Notes: a model not told the origin generated them from the sequence alone. A DNA stretch of 64,000 nt from JBGMEA01 sp041447245 (GCA_041447245.1 JBGMEA010000026.1:186001-250000), one strand, 5' to 3'; counted from the stretch's first letter, positions 25,385 to 35,513 are shown. Made by a program: numbers and translations.

Positions 25385-26366
25385 CTTTTTTTCAACTGCG
25401 TTAAAGCAAAACGATCTTTGTCTCGCCCCCCTCGCAGGAGTCACGGATATGCCGTTTCGGTCAATCTGTCTGGATTACGGGGTGGGTTTGATGACGACGG
25501 AAATGATCAGCGCGAAAGGATTGTATTACAACAACACCGCAACACGCGAACTGATGGCACTTGATCCCGAGGAAACGCAAACAGGTATTCAGCTTTTCGG
25601 AAGCGATACAAACGCTCTGTCGGAAGCAGTCAAACGATACTGCAATGAAAGCGCGTTTGCATTTATCGATCTGAACATGGGCTGTCCCGTCAGGAAAGTC
25701 GTCTCAAACGGAGACGGAAGCGCCCTGCTTTCCGATGAGAGAAAGATGGCAGAGGTCGCAAAAACGGTTTCGGAAGCATCGACAAAACCGGTCAGCGCAA
25801 AAATCAGGATCGGAATCGACGAAAACAGCATTACCACCAGACAATCAGTGAAGATTCTTCAGGAATGCGGAATTCAGGCGATTGCCGTACACGGTCGGAC
25901 ACGTGCGCAAATGTATTCGGGAGAAGCGAATCTGAACGAAATTGCGAATGCTGTCTCGATCAGCATCGTTCCGATCATCGGAAACGGTGATGTACATGAT
26001 GCCGCATCCTACAAACGGATGAAGGAAACCGACTGTGACGGAGTGATGATCGGCAGAGCTGCAATGGGAAATCCTTTTATCTTTCGCGAGATCAGAGCGG
26101 AACTGCAGAGCGGAATGCATCACTTAACCGACAACGGAGAAAAGTTGGAGGTTGCAAAAAAACATTTTGTCATGTTAGTGCAGTTTAAAGGAGAGCACCT
26201 TGCCTGCGCGGAGTTCAGGAAACATCTCGCATGGTACACCAAGGGAATGCCGCACAGCGCCAAACTGAGACAGGAAATCAATCGAATCGAATCTTCGGAA
26301 AATATGCTAGCCTTTATTGATCGATACCAAAAAGAATTGACAGAAATCAAAGGCGATTGCCAGTAA
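25365..26366 (+). CDS. dusB: tRNA-dihydrouridine synthase
   Basis: 333 residues. An FMN-dependent enzyme that reduces uridines in the tRNA D-loop. The N-terminal LAPLAGVTDMPFRSIC segment, the active-site cysteine loop NMGCPVRKV (about 104-112), the KIRIGID strand, AVHGRTRAQMYSG and GNGDV are typical of DusB. The C-terminal helical domain ends around 320. The start lies within the end of coaX, so the two are probably translationally coupled. Confidence 0.93.
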   Translation: MTKTNDNFFSTALKQNDLCLAPLAGVTDMPFRSICLDYGVGLMTTEMISAKGLYYNNTATRELMALDPEETQTGIQLFGSDTNALSEAVKRYCNESAFAFIDLNMGCPVRKVVSNGDGSALLSDERKMAEVAKTVSEASTKPVSAKIRIGIDENSITTRQSVKILQECGIQAIAVHGRTRAQMYSGEANLNEIANAVSISIVPIIGNGDVHDAASYKRMKETDCDGVMIGRAAMGNPFIFREIRAELQSGMHHLTDNGEKLEVAKKHFVMLVQFKGEHLACAEFRKHLAWYTKGMPHSAKLRQEINRIESSENMLAFIDRYQKELTEIKGDCQ

Positions 26367-26382
26367 TGGCAATCGCTTTTTT
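26353..26382 (+). terminator. Terminator of the ECF-coaX-dusB unit
   Basis: GCGATTGCC (26353-26361), loop AGTAAT containing the dusB stop, GGCAATCGC (26368-26376) and six T. Confidence 0.9.
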
Positions 26383-26390
26383 GTGAAATA

Positions 26391-26424
26391 AAAAACTGCC
26401 CGTGAAAGATTCAGCAGACAGTTT
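26391..26424 (-). terminator. Terminator of recO-glyS
   Basis: Minus strand AAACTGTC (26417-26424) pairs with GGCAGTTT (26393-26400), apart from one inner mismatch, around 16 nt and is followed by a T-run. Located just after the glyS stop and facing the dusB terminator. Confidence 0.65.
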
Positions 26425-26432
26425 AAAACAGA

Positions 26433-27821
26433 TTATAATTGAATGCGTTTTTTGATATACTCTGCAACTTCCGCAATCGGGACACGCACCTGCTGCATAC
26501 TGTCGCGTTCGCGCACAGTGACGCAATTGTCGGTTTCGGAGTCAAAGTCCACGGTCACGCAGAACGGCGTTCCGATTTCATCATGTCTGCGGTAACGCTT
26601 GCCGATGTTGCCTGTTTCGTCATACTCACAGTCGAATTCCTTAATCAACATACCGTAAAGTTCCTGTGCTTTTTCGTTTTGTTTTTTTGTCAAAGGCAGA
26701 ATCCCGGCTTTGTAAGGCGCAAGGAACGGATGAACATGAAACACATTTCGTTCGCTGCCGTCTTCGAGCGTTTCGCATTCATAACCGTCGCAAAGCACCG
26801 CAAGAAACAGTCTGCCAGCTCCGACGGACGGCTCGATGCAATACGGGAAGAATTTCTCATTGGTCACAGGATCGATATATTTCATATCTTTTCCGGAAAA
26901 CAGCTCATGCTGTTTCAGGTCATAATCCGTTCTGTCCGCGATCCCCCACAATTCCCCCATACCGAACGGGAATTGATATTCGATGTCGGTCGTCGCATTG
27001 GAATAGTGAGACAGCTGTTCGGGTGCGTGGTCGCGCAGGCGGATGTTTTCTTTTTTGATACCGATGGTATAAAGGAATTCCGCGCAGTAGCTTCTCCAGT
27101 ATTGGAACCACTGCATTTCCTCTTCCGGCCTGCAGAAAAACTCCAGTTCCATCTGTTCAAACTCACGGGTACGGAATATAAAATTCCCCGGCGTGATTTC
27201 GTTTCGGAACGATTTCCCGATCTGTCCGATGCCGAAAGGCAGACGTTTTCTCGTCGTACGCTGAACATTTTTAAAGTTCACAAAAATCCCCTGGCAGGTT
27301 TCGGGACGAAGATATAAGGTATTCACGCTGTCTTCGGTGACCCCCTGAAACGTCTTGAACATCAGGTTGAACTGACGGATCGGCGTGAAATCAATCATGC
27401 CGCATTTCGGGCATTTAATACCGTGTTCGGCGATATAACCTTCCATCTGCTCGTTCGTCCAACCGTCCGCATTTCCGTCCACACCCTCGGATGTCATCTT
27501 CTCTTCGATGAGTTTGTCGGCGCGAAAACGGCTTTTGCAGTTTTTGCAGTCCATCAAAGGATCGTTGAAATTCGCCAAATGTCCGCTGGCTTCCCACACG
27601 CGGGAATTCATCAGTATCGTGGAGTCAATAGCAACATTGTAAGGAGATTCTTTGATAAATTTCTTCATCCATGCTTCTTTTATATTGTTGAGCATCAGCA
27701 CGCCGACGGGACCGTAATCCCAGGAATTCGCCAGTCCTTCATAGATTTCGGAACCGGGGAATACCAGCCCGCGCATTTTGGTAATGCTGATAATCTCATT
27801 GAGTGTTAAACTTCTCGACAT
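26433..27821 (-). CDS. glyS: Glycyl-tRNA synthetase (dimeric class II type)
   Basis: 462 residues in a single chain, the alpha2 type found in many Firmicutes, archaea and eukaryotes rather than the separate GlyQ/GlyS chains. Class II motifs are visible: LRPETCQGIFVNF and FRNEITPGNFIFRTREFEQMELEFF (motif 2), and PSVGAGRLFLAVL (motif 3). The zinc-type cysteines CKNC and CPKCG flank the insert. The C-terminal anticodon domain runs from about 355. GGAGG lies 6-7 nt before the ATG, 15 nt after recO. No T-box leader, since it shares the recO promoter. Confidence 0.96.
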   Translation of the reverse strand: MSRSLTLNEIISITKMRGLVFPGSEIYEGLANSWDYGPVGVLMLNNIKEAWMKKFIKESPYNVAIDSTILMNSRVWEASGHLANFNDPLMDCKNCKSRFRADKLIEEKMTSEGVDGNADGWTNEQMEGYIAEHGIKCPKCGMIDFTPIRQFNLMFKTFQGVTEDSVNTLYLRPETCQGIFVNFKNVQRTTRKRLPFGIGQIGKSFRNEITPGNFIFRTREFEQMELEFFCRPEEEMQWFQYWRSYCAEFLYTIGIKKENIRLRDHAPEQLSHYSNATTDIEYQFPFGMGELWGIADRTDYDLKQHELFSGKDMKYIDPVTNEKFFPYCIEPSVGAGRLFLAVLCDGYECETLEDGSERNVFHVHPFLAPYKAGILPLTKKQNEKAQELYGMLIKEFDCEYDETGNIGKRYRRHDEIGTPFCVTVDFDSETDNCVTVRERDSMQQVRVPIAEVAEYIKKRIQL

Positions 27822-27836
27822 AAATGTCCTCCAAAT

Positions 27837-28580
27837 TTATAGTGAATAAAGCAGATCGAAACTTTTTAATTTTCTGGGAAAGCTGTATTTGATATAGTCA
27901 TTCATGATTTTCAGGAGATAGCGCACCGTCTGTTTGTCGGGTGGCGATACCTGTCTTAGCTTTGTCAGATCAATGTGCAGCATCGCATCCATCAGCTCGG
28001 CTTCTTTTGCGGTCAGTTTCGGCATCAGCACCGCAGATTCTTTGCATGTCGGACATACGAGCCCGCCGTCGTTGTAATCAAAAAAGTAGGATGCGCTCTT
28101 TTTTCCGCAGGAACAGCACGCATTCATAACCGGAGCGATGCCGGCGATGCCGCACAGCTTGAGCACAAACGCCAACACCGACAGATGAACCAGCTGCAAG
28201 TCGGCTTCCTCCATCAGTAAAAGTGTGTAATAAATCAGGCGAAATGCCAGCGGTTCAGCCATTTTATCTTCATACAAAACATCGGTCAGTTCCATGCAGT
28301 ATCCCGCACCTGCCAGACGTTCGATATCTTTGTTGATGCCGTAAAAACCCTTCAGCACATCGGCAGTACTGACGTACGGCATACCGCCGCCTTCCGTCAG
28401 GACAAATTCGCTGAGGCAGAATAATTGGGAAGATGCGATATATTTGCTTTTGGGGCTGAGTGCGCCTTTTGCGACCGCACTGAGTTTCCCGTCATTTTTT
28501 GTAAACAGGGTCAGCATTTTGTCATGTTCTCCGTATTTAACGGATTTGATCACGAATGCTTCCTGTTTTTCTTTTTTCAT
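27837..28580 (-). CDS. recO: DNA repair protein RecO
   Basis: 247 residues. RecO works with RecR and RecF to load RecA on SSB-coated single-stranded DNA. An N-terminal OB fold (FVIKSVKYGEHDKMLTLFTKNDGKLSAVAKGA) is followed by a helical domain with a four-cysteine zinc site, CCSCGK and CPTC (about 150-178). It is the first gene of the recO-glyS pair, an order common in Firmicutes. Confidence 0.93.
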   Translation of the reverse strand: MKKEKQEAFVIKSVKYGEHDKMLTLFTKNDGKLSAVAKGALSPKSKYIASSQLFCLSEFVLTEGGGMPYVSTADVLKGFYGINKDIERLAGAGYCMELTDVLYEDKMAEPLAFRLIYYTLLLMEEADLQLVHLSVLAFVLKLCGIAGIAPVMNACCSCGKKSASYFFDYNDGGLVCPTCKESAVLMPKLTAKEAELMDAMLHIDLTKLRQVSPPDKQTVRYLLKIMNDYIKYSFPRKLKSFDLLYSL

Positions 28581-28600
28581 GAAAGATGCCTTTCATTCCG

Positions 28601-28612
28601 CGCGCCGGCGCG
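28601..28612. repeat. GC-only 12-bp palindrome in the recO leader
   Basis: CGCGCCGGCGCG, a perfect palindrome 20 nt before the recO start codon and about 10 nt after the expected transcription start; strikingly GC-rich for this genome. It could be an operator or an RNA hairpin. Confidence 0.6.
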
Positions 28613-28629
28613 TTTGCAAAATTAGTTTC

Positions 28630-28658
28630 ATTATATCGGATGGAACCCGAGACTGCAA
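28630..28658 (-). promoter_or_regulatory. Promoter of recO-glyS
   Basis: Minus strand TTGCAG (28653-28658), a 17-nt spacer and a perfect TATAAT (28630-28635). Confidence 0.75.
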
Positions 28659-28684
28659 CAACAATTTTGTATCATTCGGCAAAC

Positions 28685-31042
28685 CTATTCCAAATATACC
28701 ACCGTAGCGCCGTCCCCGCCTTCTTTCAGTCCGCCGATCCGATGTTTTTCAACCAAAGGATGCACGGCAAGCACACGATCCACTTCTTTCCGGAGAATGC
28801 CGTTTCCTTTTCCGTGAACGATCGTCACGGTTTTCAACCCCGCCAACGAAGCGTCGTCCAAATATTTTTCCACCTCGATGGCAACCTCGGTTGCGGTGAT
28901 CCCACGAATATCAAGTTTGGATTGGACGCTTTTTGCTTTCATGCCGGAATAACTGTAAGAGGTTTGTTTTTTTGCTTTTTTCGGACGAAGTTTCGACAGC
29001 GGAAGTTTTGTCTTGATTGCGCCGACCTGCACCAGCGCCTGCTCTCCGTCGATCGAAAGGATCACTCCTTCGGCTTTCAGATCGGGAATCGACACTTCCT
29101 CGTTTCTGGCGAAGGTATGGGATATCTCCGGTTCTTCTTGCTTCATCACGCGATGAGGCGCAATCAGTCGGTTTGCGTCGTCCAACCCCTCTTTGGCGAG
29201 CTTATCGATTTTCGCTTTGCGCGTTGCTTTTTCATTTGCATCGGGATGGTACTGCCGTTCGGCTTCGGACATCATCTCTTTCGCTCTGCGTTTCGCGTCG
29301 GAAATGATCCGTTTTGCTTCCACCGCCGCATCGGAAAGCAGTTTATCCTTTTCGCTTTCGAATTCCCTGCGTTTGGTTTTCAGTGTAGTATTGATGCTCT
29401 CGTTTTCCACAGACATCGCCTGCGCTTCGTCGTAGGCGATGGCGGCGGACGCCAGTTTTCCCTGCAGCTGCCCGATGATTTCGTCAAATTCGGCGCTGCC
29501 TCTGCTGAGCACCGTTTCCGCGCGCGAAAGAATCTCTTCGTTCAGTCCGAGTTTGCGCGATATTTCGAACGCATTCGATTTGCCGGGAATGCCGATCTGA
29601 AGCCGATAGGTCGGTTTCAGATTCTCGACGTCAAACTCAACGCTTGCATTGATGACACCTTCGGTGACGAGTGCATAATGTTTGATTTCGTTATAGTGCG
29701 TCGTCGCAAGAGAAATCGCTCCTGCATCCTTGATGCGAGAGAGAATCGCCCACGCCAAAGCTGCGCCCTCGGAAGGATCGGTTCCCGCACCCAATTCATC
29801 CAATAAGACTAAGGATCGCTCATTAATGAGAGAAAGAATATTCACGATATTCGTCATGTGTGATGAAAAAGTACTCAGGCTCTGCGCGATACTCTGTTCA
29901 TCTCCGATATCCGCAAAAATCTGATCGAATAAACACAGCTGACTGCCTTGCGCCGTGGGAATAAATAATCCGCATTGCGCCATAAGACAGCACAATCCAA
30001 GGGTTTTGAGTGTTACGGTTTTCCCTCCCGTATTTGGTCCGGTAATCACCATCTGAGAATAGCCTTCTCCGATTGTGATATCCGATGCCACCACAGCCTC
30101 TTTCGGAATAAGCGGATGAAAGGCTTTTCGCAGGTGAATCTGCCGAGTTTCGATTAATTCAGGTTTTGTATGATTGCTGACAATTGCATATTCCGCCTTG
30201 GCAAACAGCTCATCCAAAAAGATCAGAATGCGTTCGTTGTTCAACAGATAATCCGCACTTTTCGCGACCTGCTCGGACAATGATTTGAGAATCCGCTCAA
30301 TTTCTTTTTTCTCCGCGGATTCCAATTCCCTCAATTGGTTGTTCAGATTCACGACCGCCATCGGTTCCACAAACAATGTCAGCCCGCTTGCTGATGCTTC
30401 ATGAATGATGCCGGGCACCTGTGCTTTGTTCTCGTTTTTTACAGGAACAACATATCGACCGTTTCGAATGGTGACAAGTTCTTCCTGCAGGTATTTTTTG
30501 TTCTCTTTCGAATGAATCAGTTTCTGAAGTTTCTCTTTGATGGATGCATTCGCATCTCTGATTTTTCTGCGGATGTCATACAATTCACCCGATGCGTGAT
30601 CACTGATCTCGTCTTCCGAAACAATTGCCCGGGAAATTTCTTTTTCCAGATGGACAACAGCTTCCAGCTCTGATGCAATTTCTTCCAGTAACGGATAGGA
30701 AATATTGGAATACTGTTCGGGAAGGATATGTTTTTTGACCTCTTTGGCAATCCTCAGATCGGATGCAATCCGTATCAACCCACCCTCCCGAACAACGCCC
30801 CCTTTTTTAGCATGCAAAACAAGATCGTTCGCTTCCCGATATCCGTAAACCGAAACCCTTCCTTTTGTATAAGAAAGATCGTATGCTTCTTTGATCAGAT
30901 CCAACATTGTGTTCAGTCGATCTCCCGATTCGATCGGTTCGGTTTTTTTTATCTGTTCCGCGGCGCTTTCCGTCGCAGCATAGGATGCAATCTGTTGCAA
31001 AATCCTGTCAAATTCAAGATTTTTTAACAGTCTTTCTTCCAT
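28685..31042 (-). CDS. mutS2: Endonuclease MutS2
   Basis: 785 residues, full length. MutS2 lacks the mismatch-recognition domain of MutS; it acts on branched DNA and, in some bacteria, on collided ribosomes. The core ATPase has Walker A GPNTGGKTVTLKTLG (about 333-347), the DEQSIAQSLSTFSSHM signature and Walker B LVLLDELGAGTDP. A long coiled-coil/KOW linker is followed by the C-terminal Smr nuclease domain with LDIRG (about 712) and HGKGNGILR. The start overlaps the end of the D,D-carboxypeptidase gene by 29 nt. Confidence 0.95.
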   Translation of the reverse strand: MEERLLKNLEFDRILQQIASYAATESAAEQIKKTEPIESGDRLNTMLDLIKEAYDLSYTKGRVSVYGYREANDLVLHAKKGGVVREGGLIRIASDLRIAKEVKKHILPEQYSNISYPLLEEIASELEAVVHLEKEISRAIVSEDEISDHASGELYDIRRKIRDANASIKEKLQKLIHSKENKKYLQEELVTIRNGRYVVPVKNENKAQVPGIIHEASASGLTLFVEPMAVVNLNNQLRELESAEKKEIERILKSLSEQVAKSADYLLNNERILIFLDELFAKAEYAIVSNHTKPELIETRQIHLRKAFHPLIPKEAVVASDITIGEGYSQMVITGPNTGGKTVTLKTLGLCCLMAQCGLFIPTAQGSQLCLFDQIFADIGDEQSIAQSLSTFSSHMTNIVNILSLINERSLVLLDELGAGTDPSEGAALAWAILSRIKDAGAISLATTHYNEIKHYALVTEGVINASVEFDVENLKPTYRLQIGIPGKSNAFEISRKLGLNEEILSRAETVLSRGSAEFDEIIGQLQGKLASAAIAYDEAQAMSVENESINTTLKTKRREFESEKDKLLSDAAVEAKRIISDAKRRAKEMMSEAERQYHPDANEKATRKAKIDKLAKEGLDDANRLIAPHRVMKQEEPEISHTFARNEEVSIPDLKAEGVILSIDGEQALVQVGAIKTKLPLSKLRPKKAKKQTSYSYSGMKAKSVQSKLDIRGITATEVAIEVEKYLDDASLAGLKTVTIVHGKGNGILRKEVDRVLAVHPLVEKHRIGGLKEGGDGATVVYLE

Positions 31043-32393
31043 TTCTTCGTTTTATCCTTTTAATTTTTTTCCGTCTGACCTCATTGTACAGGCGAATCAA
31101 TACACCCAAAACAAGAAGACCTGCGATGATAAATAGAACATAGTCATACCATACCGCTTTCGTGCAGTTTTTCTGAGCAATCAGCGCAACCTGCTTCACA
31201 GTCGTTCCCCCGCTTGAAAAGACTGCATACGCCACCGTATCGCCTTTTTGTACGTTAGCGAGGAGCTTCAGCTTTCCGTTTGATTTCAATACAGCGAAAG
31301 TATCCACCGGTTCCACCGTCATGGCAATGCCGTCCACCAAAGATTTATCGACACACCCGTTCACGATATCCGCGGAAGCCATGGTTAATTTTCCGCTGCT
31401 GAAAAATCCATGATTGGACACTCGATAGGAAAATTTCTGATTATCTGCCGTAATCATAGGAATAACGGTATAATTGTCAAATGCGAAATCGACGACAGCC
31501 GAACATCTGTCCCAAAGCAAATCTCCGTTTTTCGGCGGAACATTCATGACAACCCCGATCAAGTTCATTCCGTCGGATTCTCCGTAAAAAAGGAAGCACC
31601 TGCCTCCGATATCGGTATATCCTGTTTTCATTCCGCTGATTCTGCTGTCGTAATAAGGGTTATCTCCGCTGTTTTCGGTATAATTCGGCAAACCGCTGAA
31701 CGTGCTGTACAAAAAAAGATTTGTAGAATACCAATAATGCTTCGCTTTATTGGTCTCGACATACTGATAGTTCGATGCGCAGATCGTTTTAATGGCATCA
31801 ATTTTAAGTGCCGCCTGCCCCAACAAAACCAAGTCTCGCGGAGTCGTATAATTATCTTCGTCATCATAACCATCGCTGTTGACAAAGTTACTGGATGTCA
31901 TACCGATGGCATCCGCTTTCGTATTCATTGCCGAAACAAAAGCAGTGTAATCCGTTTTTTCCGATGCAGTGCTGTCATTTAAAATGATAGCACCGGCACT
32001 GACTGCAAGTACTTTGGAAGCATCATTCCCCGAAGGCAGCAGCAACGCATACAACAGCTGTTCCACCGTCAGCTTTTCGCCCGCCTCCAAATCTGCAACG
32101 CTGCTGTTCGGTTCCACCATATCCAGCATTTCCTGCGTAACGGTAATCTCGTCGGATAAATTCAGATAATCGAGCGCGGTCACCGCTGTCAGCAATTTGG
32201 TAATGCTTCCGGGATAATATCTCGTATCGGGATTATTCTGCATAATTACATCACCCGAATTCAATTCGCAGACAATTGTTCCCATATCCGAATAGGAACT
32301 GAAATCATAACTTGCGGCATATACTGTGTTTGATGTAAAAAAAACGCTGAATAGAAGCAGTATGGCAAGGAATAACGAGGTCCTTTTTTTCAT
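31014..32393 (-). CDS. D-alanyl-D-alanine carboxypeptidase (DacA/PBP5 type)
   Basis: 459 residues. Trims the terminal D-Ala of peptidoglycan stems. A signal peptide (about 1-27, ending YAASYD) is followed by the peptidase S11 domain: SITK (63-66), SGN (121-123) and a KTG triad in SGMKTGYTD near residue 260. A C-terminal PBP5-like region is followed by a membrane helix (about 417-437) and a very basic tail. The usual family anchor is an amphipathic helix, so the clear transmembrane helix is a small variation. Its ATG overlaps the M16 stop as ATGA. Confidence 0.92.
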   Translation of the reverse strand: MKKRTSLFLAILLLFSVFFTSNTVYAASYDFSSYSDMGTIVCELNSGDVIMQNNPDTRYYPGSITKLLTAVTALDYLNLSDEITVTQEMLDMVEPNSSVADLEAGEKLTVEQLLYALLLPSGNDASKVLAVSAGAIILNDSTASEKTDYTAFVSAMNTKADAIGMTSSNFVNSDGYDDEDNYTTPRDLVLLGQAALKIDAIKTICASNYQYVETNKAKHYWYSTNLFLYSTFSGLPNYTENSGDNPYYDSRISGMKTGYTDIGGRCFLFYGESDGMNLIGVVMNVPPKNGDLLWDRCSAVVDFAFDNYTVIPMITADNQKFSYRVSNHGFFSSGKLTMASADIVNGCVDKSLVDGIAMTVEPVDTFAVLKSNGKLKLLANVQKGDTVAYAVFSSGGTTVKQVALIAQKNCTKAVWYDYVLFIIAGLLVLGVLIRLYNEVRRKKIKRIKRRNGRKTVKKS

Positions 32394-35329
32394 GATTCCA
32401 ACCTTGTCACGCTGTAAATTTTATCAAATATCGTCTCATTTCTGCGCAATTGTTCTTCCGAACCGATTGCACAAATGTTATTTTGATCAATTACCTTTTG
32501 AGCTAACGGATATAACGCTCTCAATGACTCGGCCGTAACCGAAAGAATTTTTGCTCTGTTCTGCTGCTGCAACTCCCAGTCATCGTTTTTATAGAGATCA
32601 TGCAGCATCTTCCGCCCTATCGTATACACCGGCTGAGGGGCATCCACATCACTGATCGTACCGATAATCAGTTTGGAAATATCTTTTTCGCTCACAGACA
32701 AAGACTGCACTGTCTCGGGTACGTTACGATACACGTCAATGGTTTCCTTCAGTTTGGGATCGCGATAGGACACAAACAGGAAATTACCCGTTTTATCTAC
32801 ACTCATCAAAGCTCCATAAGCGCCGCCGAGAATTCGAATGTTGTCCCAAAGAAATACCGATGTGAGATATTTTTTCAGCACAAGCAGATCAGGAGCGTAC
32901 TCTTCTCCGAGCATCCTGAAATTACCGCCCAACCCGACATACATCACTTTGGACGGAATGACGATCCCTTCCCTGCTTCCGCCTTCCGCACGCCAATCCA
33001 TTTCCTCTCTTACCAAAGGGAACTCCGGAAGCGTGGCAAGGAAACGTTTTGTCTGTGCCACAGCTTCTGCCTGATGTTTTGCGTCGCAAGTGAGCAGCAC
33101 ATCCAACCCATTACGGTTAATCAGCTGTTTCATCAGACGGGACATATCCGATAATACCGAAGCATCATCCGACTCCAATTGCTTCTTGATTTTTGTTAAG
33201 AACTGATAATAGCGGATTCCGTTCCAGTATTCATTGTATGCACCCCGCGGAGTCGCCATTGCATTCAACCGCCCGATTGCGACCGTATGTGCGGCATTAA
33301 TCAGTTTGCTTTCGAATTTCGAAATTTCTTCACAAACGGTTTTATACAGCCTTTGGGGCAAATCCAAACGAGTTCTCAGCAACACTTCATTTGCAATCTC
33401 ATACAGCTTCGGCAGATTTTCCGCCAATGATTTTGCAAAAAAAACGAATCTTTTCTCAAACAAAGTCAAATCAGTCACACTCTGATGCGTATAAAGATTG
33501 ACATCCGTATCGCCCAGATAGGTTCCGATCATATTGGAAAGAGCCAATTCTCCGTAACACTCCGTTGCATACACCCCAATCACTTTTGTAAGCAATTCGG
33601 CCAAGCTGACTTGTTCGGGATCGCTCAAGATCATTTTAAAATTCAGATCAACATACACAATCCCTCTTGTTTTATCGGTATGCGTATAGATAACAGCATT
33701 CCCGCAATCTTCCCGATCCAAATTGGGTCGATTCAGTTTTTTCGGAATTTCATCAAGGGAAAGTACAGGCACGGTATTTTTCGCCTCTTCCGAATCGGGC
33801 GTGTTCTGCCTTTTTACCAACTCCTGCGTTTGATCGATCAGTTTCTGCAGTTCGTCCCGACTGAGGTTGGCTTTCAGCTCTGCAAGACGGCGTTCGGTTT
33901 CGGCATTTTTCTTTGCTTCCAATCCGCGCTCCGGCAGCAGACGTATCGTGCTGGAATGTTTATTCTCCAAAATATACGTACGGATCAACGCCGTGTAATA
34001 TTCACTGGTCTCGTTGTCTCTCAGATAGTTCAGATACGGTTCATATTGCAGATGCACTCCCGGTTTTGCATCATAAAGCCAACTTTCCATAATATCGATA
34101 TTATAAATCAGACCTCTCGGGTAAGTTCCGCTGTCGGCTTCCCTCAGCTCAAATTCATAGCCGTTCAATGCGGCTTTGATGATATCGGAGTCAATCCCGT
34201 TTTTAATCAGACTTTTTAACGTAGCATCGATCGTATTCACGAATTGTTCATACTGATTGGGATCTGCATTTTTTGCAATGATCGAAAAATACGGTTCCCG
34301 CACGCCCGTCACATAATCATAGCTGATTTCATCTGCGATATCCGCTTCGATCAATGCATGCTTCAAAGGGGACGCATCCGAATCAAACAAAATATTCATC
34401 AGCACATTAAAACTGTAAGACAGTAAAGAATCCGTTGCTTCCCCGATTTTATAGTTTGCTGTAAAATACGCTTTCCGCTCATCCGAATCTTCTTCGTCGA
34501 TCGAATATACAATCTCCAAATGTCTCGGTTCGGGAAACGGATCCTGACGATGAGGGAGCGAATCCACTGCTTTTGCATCATAAGAGGACAAATATTCCCG
34601 ATCAAGCAGTTCCAGATACTGCAACACATCCATATCCCCATATAAATACAGGTATGCGTTCGATGCATGGTAAAACGCATCATAATAATCCATGAATTTA
34701 CGATAAGTCAGCTCGGGAATCACGTCCGGATCTCCGCCGGACTCAAAGGCATATGCCGTCTGAGGATAAAGCGAAAGCTGAACATGACGCATCATAATCT
34801 CTTCCGGGTCGGAAAATGCACCTTTCATTTCATTGTAAACAACGCCGTTGATAACAAGCGGATCTTCTTCTTTTTCTATATGATAATGCCAACCTTCCTG
34901 AAGAAACGTATAAGGGTTTTGTCGGATCATCGGATTAAATACCGCATCGCAGTATACATCCGTCAGATTACGAAAATCCGCATCGTTTTTGCTGGCAACG
35001 GGATACATTGTCTTATCCGGAAATGTCATGGCATTCAGGAAAGTATTCAACGAAGATTTGACAAGTTCGACAAACGGTTCCTTAAGCGGATATTTCTTCG
35101 AACCGCATAATACGCTGTGTTCCATAATATGCGGTGTACCGCAGCTGTCGACCGGTGGCGTACGGAAAGAAACGCTGAATACTTTGTTGTCATCGTCGTT
35201 TTTCAGATAAAGCAGTTTGGCTCCCGATTTTTTATGCACAAAATAGAATGCTTCGGATTCCACTTCTTCTATTTTCCATTGATCGATCAGTTTAAAACCG
35301 TGATATGAATTCCCGATTGTAAATTCCAT
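32390..35329 (-). CDS. M16C-family insulinase-like metalloprotease (PreP/HypA type)
   Basis: 979 residues, the full length of the presequence-protease subfamily, a clam-like enzyme of four repeated domains that degrades short peptides. The inverted zinc motif HIMEH (67-71) is intact, and a distal glutamate (in NEMKGAF, about 168-174) can supply the third ligand. No signal peptide, so cytoplasmic. It is the first gene of an operon with a D,D-carboxypeptidase and mutS2. AAGGA lies about 8 nt before the ATG. Confidence 0.92.
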   Translation of the reverse strand: MEFTIGNSYHGFKLIDQWKIEEVESEAFYFVHKKSGAKLLYLKNDDDNKVFSVSFRTPPVDSCGTPHIMEHSVLCGSKKYPLKEPFVELVKSSLNTFLNAMTFPDKTMYPVASKNDADFRNLTDVYCDAVFNPMIRQNPYTFLQEGWHYHIEKEEDPLVINGVVYNEMKGAFSDPEEIMMRHVQLSLYPQTAYAFESGGDPDVIPELTYRKFMDYYDAFYHASNAYLYLYGDMDVLQYLELLDREYLSSYDAKAVDSLPHRQDPFPEPRHLEIVYSIDEEDSDERKAYFTANYKIGEATDSLLSYSFNVLMNILFDSDASPLKHALIEADIADEISYDYVTGVREPYFSIIAKNADPNQYEQFVNTIDATLKSLIKNGIDSDIIKAALNGYEFELREADSGTYPRGLIYNIDIMESWLYDAKPGVHLQYEPYLNYLRDNETSEYYTALIRTYILENKHSSTIRLLPERGLEAKKNAETERRLAELKANLSRDELQKLIDQTQELVKRQNTPDSEEAKNTVPVLSLDEIPKKLNRPNLDREDCGNAVIYTHTDKTRGIVYVDLNFKMILSDPEQVSLAELLTKVIGVYATECYGELALSNMIGTYLGDTDVNLYTHQSVTDLTLFEKRFVFFAKSLAENLPKLYEIANEVLLRTRLDLPQRLYKTVCEEISKFESKLINAAHTVAIGRLNAMATPRGAYNEYWNGIRYYQFLTKIKKQLESDDASVLSDMSRLMKQLINRNGLDVLLTCDAKHQAEAVAQTKRFLATLPEFPLVREEMDWRAEGGSREGIVIPSKVMYVGLGGNFRMLGEEYAPDLLVLKKYLTSVFLWDNIRILGGAYGALMSVDKTGNFLFVSYRDPKLKETIDVYRNVPETVQSLSVSEKDISKLIIGTISDVDAPQPVYTIGRKMLHDLYKNDDWELQQQNRAKILSVTAESLRALYPLAQKVIDQNNICAIGSEEQLRRNETIFDKIYSVTRLES

Positions 35330-35392
35330 TGTTACCGTCCTTTTGCTTCATTCAATACGCAGTCTGCAGCGACCGCATGATATACTTTATTA

Positions 35393-35421
35393 ATTATAGT
35401 ATAAACACAGACGGATAACAA
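35393..35421 (-). promoter_or_regulatory. Promoter of the M16-dacA-mutS2 operon
   Basis: Minus strand TTGTTA (35416-35421), a 17-nt spacer and TATAAT (35393-35398), about 60 nt before the M16 start. Confidence 0.6.
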
Positions 35422-35481
35422 ACAGACAAGGGTCGATTTCGGTTGTTTTTCATCCTTTTCATAGCGAAGTATTCGTAATTA

Positions 35482-35490
35482 TGTTATACT
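35482..35490 (+). promoter_or_regulatory. Extended -10 promoter of the PrsW-type gene
   Basis: TGTTATACT, a TGN-extended -10, about 23 nt before the start codon; no good -35 hexamer at the usual distance. Confidence 0.45.
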
Positions 35491-35513
35491 CGGATCAATA
35501 AGGAAGGTCTGTT

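Noticed and set aside
28586..29806. 406-codon open frame on the plus strand
   Set aside because: Antisense to the C-terminal half of mutS2, which is clearly the coding strand (Walker and Smr motifs). Rich in F, H and R, as shadows of this kind are.
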